Origin: Bradyrhizobium sp. CCGUVB1N3
Lineage (GTDB): Bacteria; Pseudomonadota; Alphaproteobacteria; Rhizobiales; Xanthobacteraceae
Direction of reading: 5' to 3'
Length of the DNA stretch: 64,000 nucleotides
NCBI RefSeq assembly: GCF_024199925.1
Contig: NZ_JANADR010000001.1
Coordinates: 1,364,001-1,428,000, forward strand
Shown piece after piece: positions 14,911 through 23,724 of this stretch. Each line of letters begins with the position of its first letter. The stretch's first letter is position 1. The notes under the pieces are model-generated. The model saw only the letters and a list, made by a program, of their open reading frames with translations. It was not told the origin of the DNA and did no database searches. A program made the translations under genes and the position numbers.

Positions 14911-15411
14911 ATGCGCAAGCCGCGCCAGATCACAAATACGCAACCGGAACGGACGGTCGCGCTGCCCGCCCCCGGCGAAGGCAAACGCGGCGAAGAGGGT
15001 TATCTCGGCTATCTCCTGCGCCAGGCCCAGGCCGCGGTGAGGCTCAGCATGGAACGGAGCCTCGCCGATCTCGGCGTCACGCCGCCGCAATTTGCCGTAC
15101 TGACCATGCTGAAGGCCTATCCCGGCCTCTCCGGCGCCGAGGTCGCCCGACTAACCTTCCTGACGCCGCAGACCGTCGGCGTGATCATCGGCAATCTCGA
15201 ACGCGACGGCGCGATCCGCAAGTCGCCACACCCCGTGCACGGCCGCATCCTGCAATGGACGCTGACGGCACGCGGCAAGACGCTTCTGAAGACGTGCCGG
15301 GAGCGTGTCCTCGCCCTGGAGCAGCGCCTGGCCGCGGGGCTCGACGCAAAGGCGGACGCCACCATCCGCCGCTGGTTGGCGCGGATCGCGGCGGAGTTGC
15401 AGGAGGACTAG
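14911..15411 (+). CDS. MarR-family transcriptional regulator
   Basis: The 166-residue protein has the MarR winged helix: helices around YLLRQAQAAVRLSMERSLADLGVTPPQFAVLTML, recognition helix region LTPQTVGVIIGNLERDGAIRK, and the wing RILQWTLTARGKTLL. It likely represses the divergent AhpD-like and cupin genes and itself. A disordered, basic N-terminal extension of about 30 residues precedes the domain. The start at ATG 14911 leaves the palindrome upstream; the earlier Met at 14848 would place coding sequence over the operator. The final four bases overlap a convergent small gene. Confidence 0.87.
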   Translation: MRKPRQITNTQPERTVALPAPGEGKRGEEGYLGYLLRQAQAAVRLSMERSLADLGVTPPQFAVLTMLKAYPGLSGAEVARLTFLTPQTVGVIIGNLERDGAIRKSPHPVHGRILQWTLTARGKTLLKTCRERVLALEQRLAAGLDAKADATIRRWLARIAAELQED

Positions 15412-15584
15412 TCGCCGCCCCAGTCGAAATCCGGGAAGTCCCCGCCGGTGCCGCGATGCCCGCGGCCAAGGGTTTCCGCGATAATCGCCACGATCACCGC
15501 AAACAGCCCGCCGGCAGAGAGCAACGGATTGGCGCGAATGAGGTCGAACAGCTCCTGCATGGCCGCCATTATGCGCGATGACAT
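15408..15584 (-). CDS. small single-pass membrane protein, hypothetical
   Basis: The 58-residue product has an amphipathic N-terminus (MAAMQELFDLIRANPLLS), a hydrophobic helix (GLFAVIVAIIAETLG) and a Gly/Asp-rich tail ending DFPDFDWGGD. This organised pattern suggests a real protein. Its TAG stop overlaps the MarR stop on the opposite strand (shared ctag). Internal Met codons at residues 6 and 9 are alternative starts. No family recognised. Confidence 0.5.
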   Translation of the reverse strand: MSSRIMAAMQELFDLIRANPLLSAGGLFAVIVAIIAETLGRGHRGTGGDFPDFDWGGD

Positions 15585-15687
15585 GCGAAAGTTCCGTAAA
15601 CCGATGGACCGAAAGTCGCGCCTCCGGCTTCAGGTTTCACCGATGAGAGCGCCTGCGCGCCGCGATGCTTCCGGCTAAACTATCTGC

Positions 15688-16914
15688 ATGAACCAGCCTG
15701 ATTCCTTCCCCCATCCGACCCGCCGTGCGGCGCTGCAATCCCTGCTCGGCGCAGCCGCCCTCATCGCCTCGCCTGCCCTCGCGGCCACCCCGCCCGGCTT
15801 CGAGGAGTGGCGCGAGGGTTTTCGCGCTCGCGCGATGGCCAAAGGCATTTCCGCCGCCACCTGGCAGCGCGCGATGGCACGTATCGAGCCGGACTTGAGT
15901 GTGTTCAAGGAAATTCGCAACCAGCCGGAGTTCAACGAGCAGGTCTGGCAGTACATCAACCGCCGCGTCTCCGACTGGCGCATCATCAACGGCAAGGTCG
16001 CGCTGAAGAACAACGAGGCGCTGTTCGCACGCATCGAGCGTGATTTCGGCGTCGAGCGCGGTACGTTGCTCGCGCTGTGGGGCGTGGAATCCGCCTACGG
16101 CGATCCGCTGGTGCAGCAGAACCACATGAAGCCGGTATTTCCCTCGCTTGCCGCGCTCGCCTGGAACGAGCCGCGGCGAAAGGCCTATTGGGAGACCGAG
16201 TTGATCAACGCGCTGCGCATCGTCGACAAGGGCTGGAGCACGCCGGAGGAGATGCACGGCTCCTGGGCCGGCGCGATGGGGCATTCGCAGTGGATGCCGG
16301 AAGTCTGGCTCAATGTCGGCATCGACTATGACGGCGACGGCAAGGTCTCACCATTCGGCAAGCCCGACGATGCGCTGGGTTCGACGGCAAAATATCTCGT
16401 CAACCGCGGCAAGTGGCGTCGCGGCGAGCATTGGGGCTACGAGGTGCGCCCCCCCGGCAACATGAGCGGCGGTCGAACCTATGCGGCCTGGCAAGCCGCC
16501 GGCATCACGCGCGCCGACGGCCAGCCGTTTCCGCAACCCAATGCTTCGGCGCAGATGTGGACGCCGGTCGCGGGCGGCCCGACGTTCCTGCTGGGACCGA
16601 ACTTCTATTCGGTGAAGAGCTACAATCCATCGATGAACTATGCGCTGGCGATCTGCCATCTCGGTGACCGCTGCCTGGGCGCGCCGCCCTTCATCCAGCC
16701 CTTCCCAGGCTCCGAGCGCGCGCTGACGCTCGCCGAGGTGCAGGAGATGCAGACGCGTTTGACGAAAGCCGGTTTCGACACCGGCGGCACAGACGGCCGC
16801 GTCGGCAACGACACCATGAAGGCGATCAAGGATTTTCAGCAGAGGGCCGGCATAACGCCCGCGGACGGTTATGGCGGGCTGAAGGTGCTGGCGAAGCTGC
16901 GGCAGGGCTCCTGA
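15688..16914 (+). CDS. lytic murein transglycosylase with peptidoglycan-binding domain (MltB type)
   Basis: The 408-residue exported protein has a twin-Arg-like signal peptide (TRRAALQSLLGAAALIASPALA). The catalytic SLT-2 domain (about residues 35-335) has the proposed catalytic Glu134 in WGVESAYGDP, and GAMGHSQWMP where MltB has GAMGQPQFMP. A C-terminal PG_binding_1 domain (about 345-405) follows. It would cleave glycan strands with 1,6-anhydromuramic acid formation. It converges with the class II aldolase gene, 12 bases apart. Confidence 0.9.
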   Translation: MNQPDSFPHPTRRAALQSLLGAAALIASPALAATPPGFEEWREGFRARAMAKGISAATWQRAMARIEPDLSVFKEIRNQPEFNEQVWQYINRRVSDWRIINGKVALKNNEALFARIERDFGVERGTLLALWGVESAYGDPLVQQNHMKPVFPSLAALAWNEPRRKAYWETELINALRIVDKGWSTPEEMHGSWAGAMGHSQWMPEVWLNVGIDYDGDGKVSPFGKPDDALGSTAKYLVNRGKWRRGEHWGYEVRPPGNMSGGRTYAAWQAAGITRADGQPFPQPNASAQMWTPVAGGPTFLLGPNFYSVKSYNPSMNYALAICHLGDRCLGAPPFIQPFPGSERALTLAEVQEMQTRLTKAGFDTGGTDGRVGNDTMKAIKDFQQRAGITPADGYGGLKVLAKLRQGS

Positions 16915-16926
16915 AGCGATCCCGCC

Positions 16927-17718
16927 TCAATGCCGGTATTGCGGCTCCTCAGCATCGAGCTGGCGGCGGATCGCGGCGAGATGCAGCCGCGCGGATTCGG
17001 AATCGCCCTCACGCATCTGCCTGTAGGTCGCGGCCGCAATCGCGGGATCGACTGGAAGCACCTTGCGCCCCGTCGACATCGCCAGCACCTGCACCGCGGC
17101 GGCGCGCTCGAGATAATAGAGATCGTCCCACGCCTCCGCGATGGTCGGGGCCAGCACCATCACACCGTGATGCTTCATGAAGACGATGTCGGCATCGCCA
17201 ACGGCGGAGGCGATGCGCGCGCCCTCGCGATTGTCGAGCGCGAGGCCGTTGTAGTCGCGATCGACCACCGTGCGGCCATAGAATTTGAGCGCGGTCTGGC
17301 CGGCCCAGATCAGGGGATCACCCTCGGTCATCGACAGCGCCGTGGCATAGGGCATGTGGGTGTGGAAGGCGACTTTCGCGCGCGGCAGGCGCTTATGCAT
17401 CTCGGCATGGATGTAGAAAGCGGTCGCCTCTGGCTGGCCGTCGCCGTCGAGCACGTTGCCGTGGAAGTCGCAGATCAGCAGTTTTGACGCTGTCAGTTCG
17501 CGGAAAGCGTAGCCGTAGGGATTGACGAGGAAGAGATCGTCATGGCCCGGCACCACTGCGGAGAAGTGATTGCAGATGCCCTCCTCAAAGCCGTTCCGCG
17601 CCGCCATCCGAAAGCACGCGGCGAGGTCCTCGCGCGCGGTGCGGATCGCATCGGTCGCGAGGTCCGGCCGGTTCGAGCGAACGGGCGCGGGCGCCTCGGA
17701 ATGCAGACTATGGGCCAT
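16927..17718 (-). CDS. class II aldolase/adducin family protein
   Basis: The 263-residue protein has the class II aldolase fold. Features are FRMAARNGFEEGICNHFSAVVPGHDDLFLVNPYGYAFREL, then the zinc ligands in FHTHMPYATALSM, and MKHHGVMVLAPT. The family includes fuculose-phosphate aldolase and ribulose-phosphate epimerase relatives; substrate is unknown here. The start at 17718 removes an unlikely 27-residue extension. It lies 94 bases downstream of the SDR gene on the same strand and may share its promoter, suggesting a sugar or hydroxy-acid pathway. Confidence 0.82.
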   Translation of the reverse strand: MAHSLHSEAPAPVRSNRPDLATDAIRTAREDLAACFRMAARNGFEEGICNHFSAVVPGHDDLFLVNPYGYAFRELTASKLLICDFHGNVLDGDGQPEATAFYIHAEMHKRLPRAKVAFHTHMPYATALSMTEGDPLIWAGQTALKFYGRTVVDRDYNGLALDNREGARIASAVGDADIVFMKHHGVMVLAPTIAEAWDDLYYLERAAAVQVLAMSTGRKVLPVDPAIAAATYRQMREGDSESARLHLAAIRRQLDAEEPQYRH

Positions 17719-17812
17719 GGCAAAGACATCTCTTGAGCTAAGGTCGTTGCCCGGCTTGTACAGGGGCGAGACGCAGGCGTCAGCCCCTCGCCCCGCCACC
17801 CTGCCCTGCGCC

Positions 17813-18622
17813 TCACGCCCGCCGCGGTGCGCTGCCGGCGTTCATGCCGCCGTCGATGACAAGCTCGGTGCCGGTGACGTAGCGCGAGGCGTCGGAGGCG
17901 AGATAGAGCACGCTGGCGGCGATTTCCGCCGCATGGCCGGCGCGGCCGAGCGGGGTTGCGAGCCTGGCGCGCTCCTCGGGATCGATCGGCGCATTGCCCT
18001 GGTTGCCGGCGGCGCCCGTCGGGATCTTGCCCCAGATCGGCGTGTCGATGATGCCCGGATGCACGGAGTTGACGCGGATGCCGTCGCCGGCGCCGGCACA
18101 TTCCATCGCGATCGATTTTGCGAACAACCGCACACCGCCTTTGGTGGCCGAATAGGCCGACAGCCCCGGCGCACCGCGCAGACCCGCGAGCGAGGACATC
18201 ATGACGATCGAGCCGCCGCCAACTTTGCGCATCAACGGCAGGCAGTGCTTGACCGACAGAAACACGCCGTCGAGATTGACCGCATTCTGCTTGCGCCAGT
18301 CGGCGAGCGTCATGTCGACGATCGAGGGCACCGCGATGCCGATGCCGGCATTGGCGACCAGCACGTCGAGCCGGCCGTAGCGTTTTGCGGTCTCGGCTGC
18401 GATCTCCACCCAGCGCTCCTCGCTGGTAACGTCTTGCTCGAGGAAGATCGCCTTGCCTCCGGTTTTGGTGGTCCGTGCCACGACCTCGGGGCCGCGCAGA
18501 TCATCGACGTCGGTTGCGATGACGGTTGCGCCCTCTTTCGCCAGCAACTCGACGACGGCTTCGCCGATGCCCGATGCGCCGCCCGTCACCAGCGCGACCT
18601 TGCCTTCCACCTGCCCTGTCAT
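17813..18622 (-). CDS. SDR-family oxidoreductase
   Basis: The 269-residue classical short-chain dehydrogenase has TGGASGIG (cofactor site), a D in ATDVDD favouring NAD, NAG motif (VLVANAGIG), catalytic Ser in MMSSLAG, and YSATKGG (Y-x3-K). It ends with the usual VTGTELVIDGGM. The start at 18622 has gggagag upstream. The frame continues open through recJ without a start, which is an artefact. It sits 32 bases after recJ and 94 before the aldolase gene on the same strand; pairing with the aldolase suggests a catabolic role. Substrate unknown. Confidence 0.88.
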   Translation of the reverse strand: MTGQVEGKVALVTGGASGIGEAVVELLAKEGATVIATDVDDLRGPEVVARTTKTGGKAIFLEQDVTSEERWVEIAAETAKRYGRLDVLVANAGIGIAVPSIVDMTLADWRKQNAVNLDGVFLSVKHCLPLMRKVGGGSIVMMSSLAGLRGAPGLSAYSATKGGVRLFAKSIAMECAGAGDGIRVNSVHPGIIDTPIWGKIPTGAAGNQGNAPIDPEERARLATPLGRAGHAAEIAASVLYLASDASRYVTGTELVIDGGMNAGSAPRRA

Positions 18623-18654
18623 TTGCTCTCCCCTTTTTGTTGTTGATCTTACGC

Positions 18655-20496
18655 TTATCGGATGGTTTGTGGCCCCTGGTCGGGCAAGCCGACGTCGATC
18701 ACGCGCAGTTGCACGCGCTCTACGCCCTGATAGCGGTCGAGCGACAGCGCGCCCGCGACATGCAGCTGCTGGCCGCGATTGGCGAGAAGCGCATTGCCGA
18801 GTTTCTGGCCGATGGAGCGAAACGCGATGCCGTTGACGATCGCGCCATCGCCCGACTTGAAGCGCAGCCGCAAATGCGCCTGCCCGACCTCGTCGGCATA
18901 GACGAGTTGATGTGCCGGCAGCGCCAGCACGGCTTCCGGATTGCCGCTGCCGAAGGGACCGGCGCGGTTCAGCGTCGTCGCGAGCTCCGGCGTCACCGCG
19001 CGCGCGGACACCGCGCCGTCGATGAAGAGCTCGTTGACGTGGCGCGCTTCCGCAACGTCGCGCGCGAGCGCACTTTCGAGGTAAGCGCGGAATTCGGCGA
19101 GCTTCTCCTTGCGAAGCGTGACGCCGGCGGCCATGGCGTGCCCACCGCCTTTGAGCAGAATGCCGTCGGCAACCGCCTGCCGCACCGCCTTGCCGAGATC
19201 GACGCCGGCGATCGAGCGGCCCGAGCCGGTGCCGATGCCGCCGGGCTCGAGCGCGATGGCGAACGCCGGCCGTGAAAACTTCTCCTTCAGCCGGGAGGCG
19301 ACGAGGCCAACCACGCCGGGATGCCAGCCTTCGGAGGCCGTGACGATCACGCCGAGCTGGTCCTCGAGCCCGATCGATGCGAGCGCCTCGGCTTCGGCCT
19401 GGGCTTCGGCGGCCTGCTCGATGATGCGGCGCTCGCCGTTGAGGCGATCGAGCTCCGCCGCGATCCGTGCGGCCTCGACGCTGTCGCCTTCCAGCAGCAG
19501 CCGCACGCCGAGGTCGGCGCGGCCGATACGGCCGCCCGCGTTGATGCGCGGCCCCAGCATGAAGCCGAGATGCCAGGCCTCCGGAGGGCCGTTGAGCCGC
19601 GCGATGTCCATCAGCGCAGTGTGGCCGACATGGTCGCGCCGCCGCATCGCGATCAGCCCTTTTGCGACGAAGGCGCGGTTGAGCCCGATGAGCGGCGCCA
19701 CATCGGCCACCGTGCCGAGCGCGACGTGATGCAGCATGCCCAGGAGATCGGGCTCGGGCATCCCAGAGGTCCAGAAGCCGCGCTGGCGCAGCTCGCGATT
19801 GACCGCGACCAGCGTGACCAGCACCAGCCCAACGGCGGCAAGATGGCCGAGGCCGGAGAGATCGTCGAGCCGGTTCGGATTGACCAACGCGTCGACCGCC
19901 GGCAGCTCCGTGCCGGCCTGATGGTGATCGATCACCACCACAGACATGCCGAGTCGTTTTGCTTCGGCGAGCGGCTCGATGCTGGTGGTGCCGCAATCGA
20001 CGGTGACGAGCAGCGTCGCGCCCTTCGCAGCAAGCGCCCGCACCGCTTCCGTGTTCGGGCCGTAGCCTTCGAAAATGCGGTCGGGAATGTGGATCAGGGG
20101 ATCGAGCCCGCAATGACGCAGATGCCAGGCGAGCAGCGCGGCCGAGGTCGCGCCGTCGACGTCGTAGTCGCCGAAGATCGCGACCTTCTCGCCCCGCACT
20201 GCTGCCTCTGCGATGCGCTTGGCGGCGGCCTCCATCTCCGTCACCGTAAACGGGTCCGGCAGCAGCTTGCGGATGGTCGGATCGAGGAAGTCGCTGACGG
20301 CGTCGATGTCGACTCCGCGCCCGGCCAGCACCCGCGCCAGCAGTTCCGGCAACTGGTAGCGCTGGACGATGGCGAGCGCCCTCGCCGCTCCGCGCCCGTC
20401 CAGCCGGTCACGCCAGAGCTTGTCGGTGAGTGAGCGCGCAACGCCGAGGAACGCCTGGGGCAGCTCGACGGGCAAGGCTGTGGCGGGCGGCGACAT
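18655..20496 (-). CDS. recJ: single-stranded-DNA-specific exonuclease RecJ
   Basis: The 613-residue protein contains the DHH-family motifs: GDYDVDGATS (residues 109-118), TVDCGTTS, VIDHHQAGTELP, then the DHHA1 part with GGGHAMAAG and the C-terminal OB domain (SGDGAIVNGIAFR). RecJ degrades single-stranded DNA 5' to 3' in recombination and mismatch repair. In many Alphaproteobacteria recJ follows glpX and hom; here those genes are on the same strand but 17 kb away. Confidence 0.95.
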   Translation of the reverse strand: MSPPATALPVELPQAFLGVARSLTDKLWRDRLDGRGAARALAIVQRYQLPELLARVLAGRGVDIDAVSDFLDPTIRKLLPDPFTVTEMEAAAKRIAEAAVRGEKVAIFGDYDVDGATSAALLAWHLRHCGLDPLIHIPDRIFEGYGPNTEAVRALAAKGATLLVTVDCGTTSIEPLAEAKRLGMSVVVIDHHQAGTELPAVDALVNPNRLDDLSGLGHLAAVGLVLVTLVAVNRELRQRGFWTSGMPEPDLLGMLHHVALGTVADVAPLIGLNRAFVAKGLIAMRRRDHVGHTALMDIARLNGPPEAWHLGFMLGPRINAGGRIGRADLGVRLLLEGDSVEAARIAAELDRLNGERRIIEQAAEAQAEAEALASIGLEDQLGVIVTASEGWHPGVVGLVASRLKEKFSRPAFAIALEPGGIGTGSGRSIAGVDLGKAVRQAVADGILLKGGGHAMAAGVTLRKEKLAEFRAYLESALARDVAEARHVNELFIDGAVSARAVTPELATTLNRAGPFGSGNPEAVLALPAHQLVYADEVGQAHLRLRFKSGDGAIVNGIAFRSIGQKLGNALLANRGQQLHVAGALSLDRYQGVERVQLRVIDVGLPDQGPQTIR

Positions 20497-20762
20497 GATT
20501 CGAGGGCTTCGATGAGTTCAGATCAGACCGGTGGCCTCCGGCAGTCAGGATACCGCCGGGAAACGCGAGGCAATGCAATGTCCGGGCCGAACAAAGCGGT
20601 GGATTGCCGAAACCGTATGCGATCTGACTATCATTTGAGCAGCCGCCCCGACAGCAAATTAAGTGAGCGTTAGGCGGAATCTTCGAAAAAGGCTCGTATT
20701 CGATCTGTATTTCTGGTTCCGGGTCATTGCAGATCAGACTTCATTGCAAGGGAATCCCCTCG

Positions 20763-21851
20763 ATGTCTGCTGCGCTGGCCATGAAGACCAAGCCGCTCCC
20801 CACCGGAACCAATCCTGAACCCGCCGACGACAATTCCGACATTTCCGCGCTGATCAACCGGCTGACGGCTGAGGTCAACCAGATCGCGGTCGACAAGACC
20901 AAGTCGATCCAGCAGATCACCAACCAGATGAAGATGCTGGCGCTGAACGCGCTGATCGAGAGCTCGCGCGCCGGCGCGCAAGGCGCCGGCTTCGCCGTAG
21001 TGGCACAGGAGGTGCGCGGCGTCGGCCAGCAGGTCGAGACCATCGCGCGCGAACTCGAGACACAGCTGACGAAACGAACCGGCGATCTGGTCTCCTCGAT
21101 CGAGCGGATGAGCCAGCGCTCGCGCGGTGAGCGCATGATGGATCTGTCGCTCAACGCCATCGAGCTGATCGACCGCAACCTCTATGAACGCACCTGCGAC
21201 GTGCGCTGGTGGGCGACCGACTCCGCCGTGGTCGACTGCGCCGCCTCCCCGAGCGCCGCGGCAGTTTCTCACGTCTCGCAGCGTCTTGGCGTCATCCTCG
21301 GCGCCTACACCGTCTATCTCGACCTCTGGCTCTGCGACCTCGATGGCAATATCATCGCCAACGGTCGCGCTGACCGCTTTCGCGTCGTCGGTCAGAACGT
21401 CGCCAATACCAGATGGTTTCGCGAGGCGCGCACCTTGCGTTCCGGCGACGATTACGTCGCCGGCGACGTCGAGAACCAGGCGCTGCTCGGCAATGCGCAG
21501 GTTGCGACCTATTGCGCCAGCGTGCGCGCGGGCGGCGAGGCCAACGGCGCGCCGATCGGCGTGCTCGCCATCCATTTCGACTGGGAGTCGCAGGCCCGCG
21601 CCATCGTGCAGGGCGTGCGCGTCGGCGACAGCGACAAGGCGCGTGTGCTGCTGGTCGACTCGAACTTTCGCGTCATCGCGGCCTCCGACGGCCAGGGCAT
21701 CTTGTCAGAGCGTGTCTCGCTCGTGATGAACGGCCAGCGCTCCGGCTTTTATCACGACCGCACCGGCGACCTCGTCGCCTTCCACGCCACGCCGGGCTAC
21801 GAAACTTACCGCGGCTTGGGCTGGTACGGCGTGATCATCTGCGGGGCGTGA
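20763..21851 (+). CDS. soluble chemotaxis-like protein: MCP signalling segment followed by a Cache-like domain
   Basis: The 362-residue protein has an N-terminal receptor-type signalling segment (about residues 28-115), including MKMLALNALIESSRAGAQGAGFAVVAQEVR, equivalent to the conserved MCP hairpin tip. The C-terminal part (about 140-362) resembles an extracellular-type Cache domain (DLWLCDLDGNIIANGR, VGQNVANTRWFREA). No transmembrane helix exists. The normal order is sensor first, signalling last; here it is reversed. It would be a cytosolic sensor. Start ATG 20763 has aaggga upstream. Partner Che genes are not in the window. Confidence 0.75.
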   Translation: MSAALAMKTKPLPTGTNPEPADDNSDISALINRLTAEVNQIAVDKTKSIQQITNQMKMLALNALIESSRAGAQGAGFAVVAQEVRGVGQQVETIARELETQLTKRTGDLVSSIERMSQRSRGERMMDLSLNAIELIDRNLYERTCDVRWWATDSAVVDCAASPSAAAVSHVSQRLGVILGAYTVYLDLWLCDLDGNIIANGRADRFRVVGQNVANTRWFREARTLRSGDDYVAGDVENQALLGNAQVATYCASVRAGGEANGAPIGVLAIHFDWESQARAIVQGVRVGDSDKARVLLVDSNFRVIAASDGQGILSERVSLVMNGQRSGFYHDRTGDLVAFHATPGYETYRGLGWYGVIICGA

Positions 21852-22093
21852 CTCGGCGAAGCAGAACGGCCAAAGCTCGGCCGGTTCGTTGCCCTGAACA
21901 AAAACTGCGAAAACAACCCCATGCAAAGTAGCCGGGGTTGCCGGTGGGATGCCCGCGCATTTCGGAAAAACGGTTGACACGTCGGGCAAATCAGGGGCAA
22001 TAGTCGATCATCGCGAGATTTGCGGCAGGCTGCGAAGAGGCTTGCACTTCGATTTGAATCGCCTCCCCGCAACCCACTCGCTATGGTCTGCTG

Positions 22094-22453
22094 ATGTCGC
22101 GCCTCGTGTGTCTGTCGATTGCTGTCGTTCTGTCGCTGCTGCCGGTCGTCGCGCCGGCTGCGCCCAATCACAAGCGGCCGGCGCCAGTCTGGCACGGCTA
22201 CGGCTTCTTGCCAGGCTATCATCAGCCGCCGAGCAACAGCCTTCCACCTTATGCCCAGAAAGCCGCGGTGCGGCGCATGGCGCGCAACAACCGACGCCCC
22301 TGGTACATCGACCCGGTCCCCAGCTATTACGGATTTGACGGCAACTGGCACTATTTCGGCCGGCCCGGTTTTTATGACGGCCGCTACAACAACGGCAGCT
22401 TTGGCCCGTGCTGGACGCGGACACCGATCGGACCGATCTGGAATTGCGGCTGA
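22094..22453 (+). CDS. secreted Trp/Tyr/Gly-rich hypothetical protein
   Basis: The 119-residue product has a signal peptide (LVCLSIAVVLSLLPVVAPAAP). The short mature chain is rich in Tyr, Trp, Pro and Gly and ends FGPCWTRTPIGPIWNCG with two Cys. A TTGACA-like hexamer at 21974 with a CAATAG-like hexamer 18 bases later may be its promoter. The last 157 bases recur in decayed form at 29297-29454. No family recognised. Confidence 0.6.
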   Translation: MSRLVCLSIAVVLSLLPVVAPAAPNHKRPAPVWHGYGFLPGYHQPPSNSLPPYAQKAAVRRMARNNRRPWYIDPVPSYYGFDGNWHYFGRPGFYDGRYNNGSFGPCWTRTPIGPIWNCG

Positions 22454-22664
22454 CTGCGCATTGCGCTCCGAGAAGTCGACTTACACGTGGAAGGTGCCTG
22501 TCGAGATCATCTTCGGGCCTTCGTCGCAGCGGCTTGCGATCGGCGACTGATGATCGAACCGCGAACGGCCTCTTCATCTTCAGTAGAGTTACGCCTCGCG
22601 TGTAGACCGGGCTCGTGACTCAAAGGCACAGGCAGATCCGGACGCTCAGCGAGGTTAGCTAGCA

Positions 22665-23200
22665 CTACTTTGGCAGAATCTGTTTGTGCGGGGACTCTTC
22701 AAGGATTTGTTTTCTGCAGTACGGACACCACGGAGCCGGCGGCCGCAGGATGAGATCGACGATGGCGTGACGTACGGCGGGCATGGTTGGCTGAGGCGGA
22801 GGCCCGTTGATTCTTTTTTTCCGCCCCGCGTATGCGAGGCGACGATGTTGCAGGAAGGCGTAGGCAATCATTGTCGTCAGGGCATGGCGATGAAGACCCT
22901 GCCATGATCGCCCTTCGAAGTGATCAAGTCCAAGCTCCTCCTTCAACTGCTGATGCGCCTGCTCGCAAATCCATCTTGCCTTAATGGTGGCGGCCAGTGT
23001 GTGCGCAGATCCGTCGCCGCAGGGAGATTGGCGAGATAGTATTTCTTCTCCCCTGAGGCACGTTGCTCGCCAATGAGCCAAGCTTCGTCGCCCGGGAGAT
23101 GCTGCTGACTTTTATCCCAAATCCGCTGCGGAGGGCCGTCGGCGGTGCGGACACGGAGCGGCGCGGGAGCGGACATCGCGGCACTTCGCCTTCGGGCCAT
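22665..23200 (-). pseudogene. decayed IS701-type transposase
   Basis: Two adjacent minus-strand frames together give the C-terminal part of a DDE transposase. The upstream frame contains [29 protein letters not shown] and [19 protein letters not shown]. The downstream frame continues with [30 protein letters not shown], the catalytic Glu region, and [18 protein letters not shown]. The switch at about 23000 is a frameshift, and the N-terminal half is missing. Wording matches IS701-family transposases of rhizobia. Terminal repeats were not found. Confidence 0.75.
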
Positions 23201-23724
23201 AACCGGAAATCGCCCATAAGCTGGGCTCGCGTAGGCCGGTTGACAATCACGATCGCCACAAGTCTTTGGCTCGTGACGTTTTGGGCTACCGTCGCGCAGT
23301 CGCGCGACGGTACCGCGTCCTACTACGGTTAAGCTTTGCTGATCACGCCGGCGACCCCGAATGAGAACTCCGAGGTCGCAGTTTTAATGAGCTCAGTTGC
23401 TGCTGGGCAGCGAAATGTGGACGCCTTCCTTCGCTAGTTGGCCCCTGACCCACTGGAACTTCTGATCGTGATAAGACCGGTGTACCCGAGGCTCTGGAGC
23501 TTGCGCGGCGGGTAATCGACATAGCTCTCGGTTCTGAGAGGGGCCGCACGAAACGAGCAACATGCAACACTTCTCAATCGCCGATGTGGCCTTCACGCCA
23601 CACGGCTCGGCAAACGCAATGGTCAACTAGAGCGCGCTCGCAGAAGGGTCTACGATAGCGCTGCTTGAACGGATGGAAGGCGAAGTGCCAGGGGGGCCCA
23701 TCGAGAAGCAGGCAGGAGAGGGCC
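23201..23724. other. intergenic region without a supported gene
   Basis: This 520-base stretch between the transposase relic and the outer membrane protein gene holds only short frames on both strands. One frame ends with a GTASYYG segment like the start of RlpA-type domains but stops at once. I see no RNA gene and no convincing promoter. Confidence 0.4.

Noticed and set aside
17813..20113. 766-codon minus-strand frame covering the SDR and most of recJ
   Set aside because: Only its last 269 codons (from 18622) are the SDR. The rest overlaps recJ in another frame, is Arg/Ala-rich and lacks any family feature, so it is a high-GC artefact.
23063..23332. Plus-strand ORF ending in GTASYYG, like the start of RlpA domains
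   Set aside because: It stops directly after the motif and most of it is antisense to the transposase relic; seven residues are not enough evidence.
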